Origin: JBBQZO01 sp038207625
GTDB lineage: Bacteria; Pseudomonadota; Gammaproteobacteria; Burkholderiales; Burkholderiaceae_D
Reading direction: 5' to 3'
Assembly: GCA_038207625.1 (NCBI GenBank)
Contig: JBBQZO010000029.1
Coordinates: 1-64,000 of the forward strand
Length of the DNA: 64,000 bases
Every line of letters starts with the position of its first letter. The first letter of the stretch is position 1. Made by a program: the position numbers and the translations under genes. Positions 62,525 through 64,000 of this stretch are shown one piece after another. Below the pieces are notes generated by a model. The model was not told the DNA's origin and searched no databases. It was given only the letters and a program-made list of their open reading frames with translations.

Positions 62525-64000
62525 ATGAAACCACTCTTTGCCGCCAGCGCCTTGTGCGCCGCCCTGTTTGCCTGCGCCCCGCTGGCCGCGGTCCAGGCCG
62601 CACCGTTGGGCGCCACCGCGCCGCAAGTCAGCGCGCCCCAGCAAAAGCAACAGCTCGACCGCATCGCCAACGACTACTACCAGGCGCTGGCCCACTTCGA
62701 CCCGATCGGCGCGAGCGAAAACGGCGACAGCCGCTTCGACGACCAGATCGGCATGAACATCGGCCCCAAGCAGCGCGCGCGCCAGTTTGCGCTGTACCAC
62801 GCTTTGCTGGGACGTCTGCACGCGCTCAAGGCGGACCAGCTGGGCAAGCTTGAACGCACCAATTACGACATTCTCGACTACGAACTGAACGCGGCGCTGC
62901 TGCTGGAAAAATTCCCCGAGCATCTGCTGCCCTTGAGCCAGATGGACAGCATGCCGGTCACGCTGGCCAACTACGCCAGCGGCCAGGGTTCGCAGTCGAT
63001 CGAGACCGTCAAGCAGTACCAGAATTACCTGAGCCGGATCAGCGCGCTGCCGGGCTGGATCGACCAGGCGATCGCCAATATGCGCGTCGGGATGAAAAGC
63101 GGCGTGGTGCAGCCGAAGGCGCTGATGATTGCCGCGCTGCCCCAGTTCCGCCAGCTGGTCGGCGCAACGCCCGAAGCGAGCATCTTCTACACGCCGATCA
63201 AGAACCTGCCGGCCGGGTTTTCCACCGCCGACAAGGCGCGCCTGACGGCCGCCTACAAGAACGAGATCGCCAACAAGCTCACGCCGGCGCTGGCCAAGCT
63301 GGTCAAGTTTGTCGAATCCGACTACCTGCCGGCCTGCCGCGACAGCACCGGCCTGGGCGCGCTGCCGAACGGGCATGACTGGTATCTGGCACGCGTGGCG
63401 GGCCAAACCACGACGACGCTCCAGCCGGACGCGATCCACGCGACCGGCTTGGCCGAAGTGGCGCGCATCCAGCAGCAGTTCGCGCTGCTGGGGCCAAAGA
63501 TGGGTTACACGGGCCCGGCCAACGGCTTGCCGAACTGGGTCACGGCGCAAGACAAATACCGTCCGTTCAAGACCGAGCAACAAGTGCTGGACGTGTACCG
63601 CAAGCTCGACGCGGTGCTGCGTACCAAGCTGCCGGCGCTGTTTACGCTGGTGCCGAAAGCGCCGCTCGAGCTGCGTCTGGAGCCCGAACTGTCGCGCGCC
63701 ACCGCGTCCGACCACTACAGCGCGCCGAGCGCCGACGGCGCCCGCCCAGGCGTATTCTGGTCGGTCGTCAACGACCCGACCCAGTACGGCAGCACCGGCA
63801 TGACCACGCTGTTCCTGCACGAAGGCCAGCCGGGCCACCACTTCCACATTGCGCTGCTGCAGGAATTGAATTTGCCGGACTTCCGCAAATTCGGCGGCAA
63901 CAACGCCTTCACCGAGGGCTGGGCGCTGTACGCGGAAACGCTGGGCAAGGAGATGGGTCTGTATGAGGATCCGGAGCAGTATTTCGGCCATCTGAGCGAC
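62525..64000 (+). CDS. DUF885 family protein, 5' part (cut by window edge)
   Basis: At least 492 residues in the window, without a stop codon. A signal peptide (KPLFAASALCAALFACAPLAAVQA) is followed by the DUF885 fold: YYQALAHFDPIGASENGD near the start and, near the end, HEGQPGHHFHIALLQE and FTEGWALYAETLGKEMG. The HEGxPGHH and the downstream Glu motif suggest a zinc-dependent peptidase-like enzyme, although DUF885 proteins are mostly uncharacterised. It is expected in the periplasm or at the surface. The usual length (~600) suggests about 100 more residues beyond the window. Confidence 0.88.
   Translation, partial: MKPLFAASALCAALFACAPLAAVQAAPLGATAPQVSAPQQKQQLDRIANDYYQALAHFDPIGASENGDSRFDDQIGMNIGPKQRARQFALYHALLGRLHALKADQLGKLERTNYDILDYELNAALLLEKFPEHLLPLSQMDSMPVTLANYASGQGSQSIETVKQYQNYLSRISALPGWIDQAIANMRVGMKSGVVQPKALMIAALPQFRQLVGATPEASIFYTPIKNLPAGFSTADKARLTAAYKNEIANKLTPALAKLVKFVESDYLPACRDSTGLGALPNGHDWYLARVAGQTTTTLQPDAIHATGLAEVARIQQQFALLGPKMGYTGPANGLPNWVTAQDKYRPFKTEQQVLDVYRKLDAVLRTKLPALFTLVPKAPLELRLEPELSRATASDHYSAPSADGARPGVFWSVVNDPTQYGSTGMTTLFLHEGQPGHHFHIALLQELNLPDFRKFGGNNAFTEGWALYAETLGKEMGLYEDPEQYFGHLSD

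Overview
The window looks like chromosome of a GC-rich betaproteobacterium of the family Oxalobacteraceae (Massilia/Duganella/Telluria-like). The clues are the rpsL-rpsG-fusA-tuf order, three PEP-CTERM secreted proteins, a giant cyclic beta-glucan synthase, MocR and Lrp regulators and GC-rich codon use. The genus is inferred from general knowledge, not from a search.

Layout. 1-3.8 kb: the str operon on the minus strand (rpsL, rpsG, fusA, start of tuf) with a clear sigma-70 promoter. 3.9-8.4 kb: envelope genes (phosphoethanolamine-transferase-like enzyme, DUF1624 membrane acyltransferase, a lipoprotein). 8.4-23.5 kb: a divergent MutS-like ATPase, then a long plus-strand locus. That locus has one periplasmic adaptor, two nearly identical LolD/MacB-type ATPases, three tandem pairs of FtsX/MacB-type permeases, and an NtrC-type response regulator with its histidine kinase. 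A sigma-54 promoter with upstream inverted repeats precedes the adaptor, so the two-component pair at the 3' end probably controls the whole locus. 23.5-25.2 kb: a tandem duplication of a PEP-CTERM gene with its promoter and terminator.

25.2-39.5 kb: mixed chromosomal genes. These include a spermidine-synthase-like methyltransferase, a periplasmic binding protein, an M48 peptidase fused to a type IV pilin-like domain, a TonB-dependent receptor, a divergent MocR/flavin-oxidase-like pair, a haem-c-type secreted protein, a solute-binding lipoprotein translationally coupled to a diguanylate cyclase, and a VOC protein.

39.4-42.2 kb: a small AT-richer accessory patch. It holds a toxin-antitoxin pair in which both genes carry in-frame stops, a GH73 peptidoglycan hydrolase with a small exported partner (possible effector and immunity protein), a fragment with four 33-bp repeats, two 101-bp direct repeats carrying hairpins, and a 34-bp perfect palindrome.

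42.2-64 kb: serine hydrolase, M1 aminopeptidase, a 2908-residue cyclic beta-1,2-glucan synthase, a three-domain sulfur protein (cysteine desulfurase + degenerate metallo-beta-lactamase + rhodanese) divergent from a DecR-like Lrp regulator, a chemoreceptor, a third PEP-CTERM protein, an unusual membrane protein with a peptidoglycan-binding domain, and the 5' part of a DUF885 gene cut by the window end.

The least ordinary items are the sigma-54-controlled multi-permease ABC locus, the sulfur fusion protein with its regulator, the M48-pilin fusion and the accessory patch.
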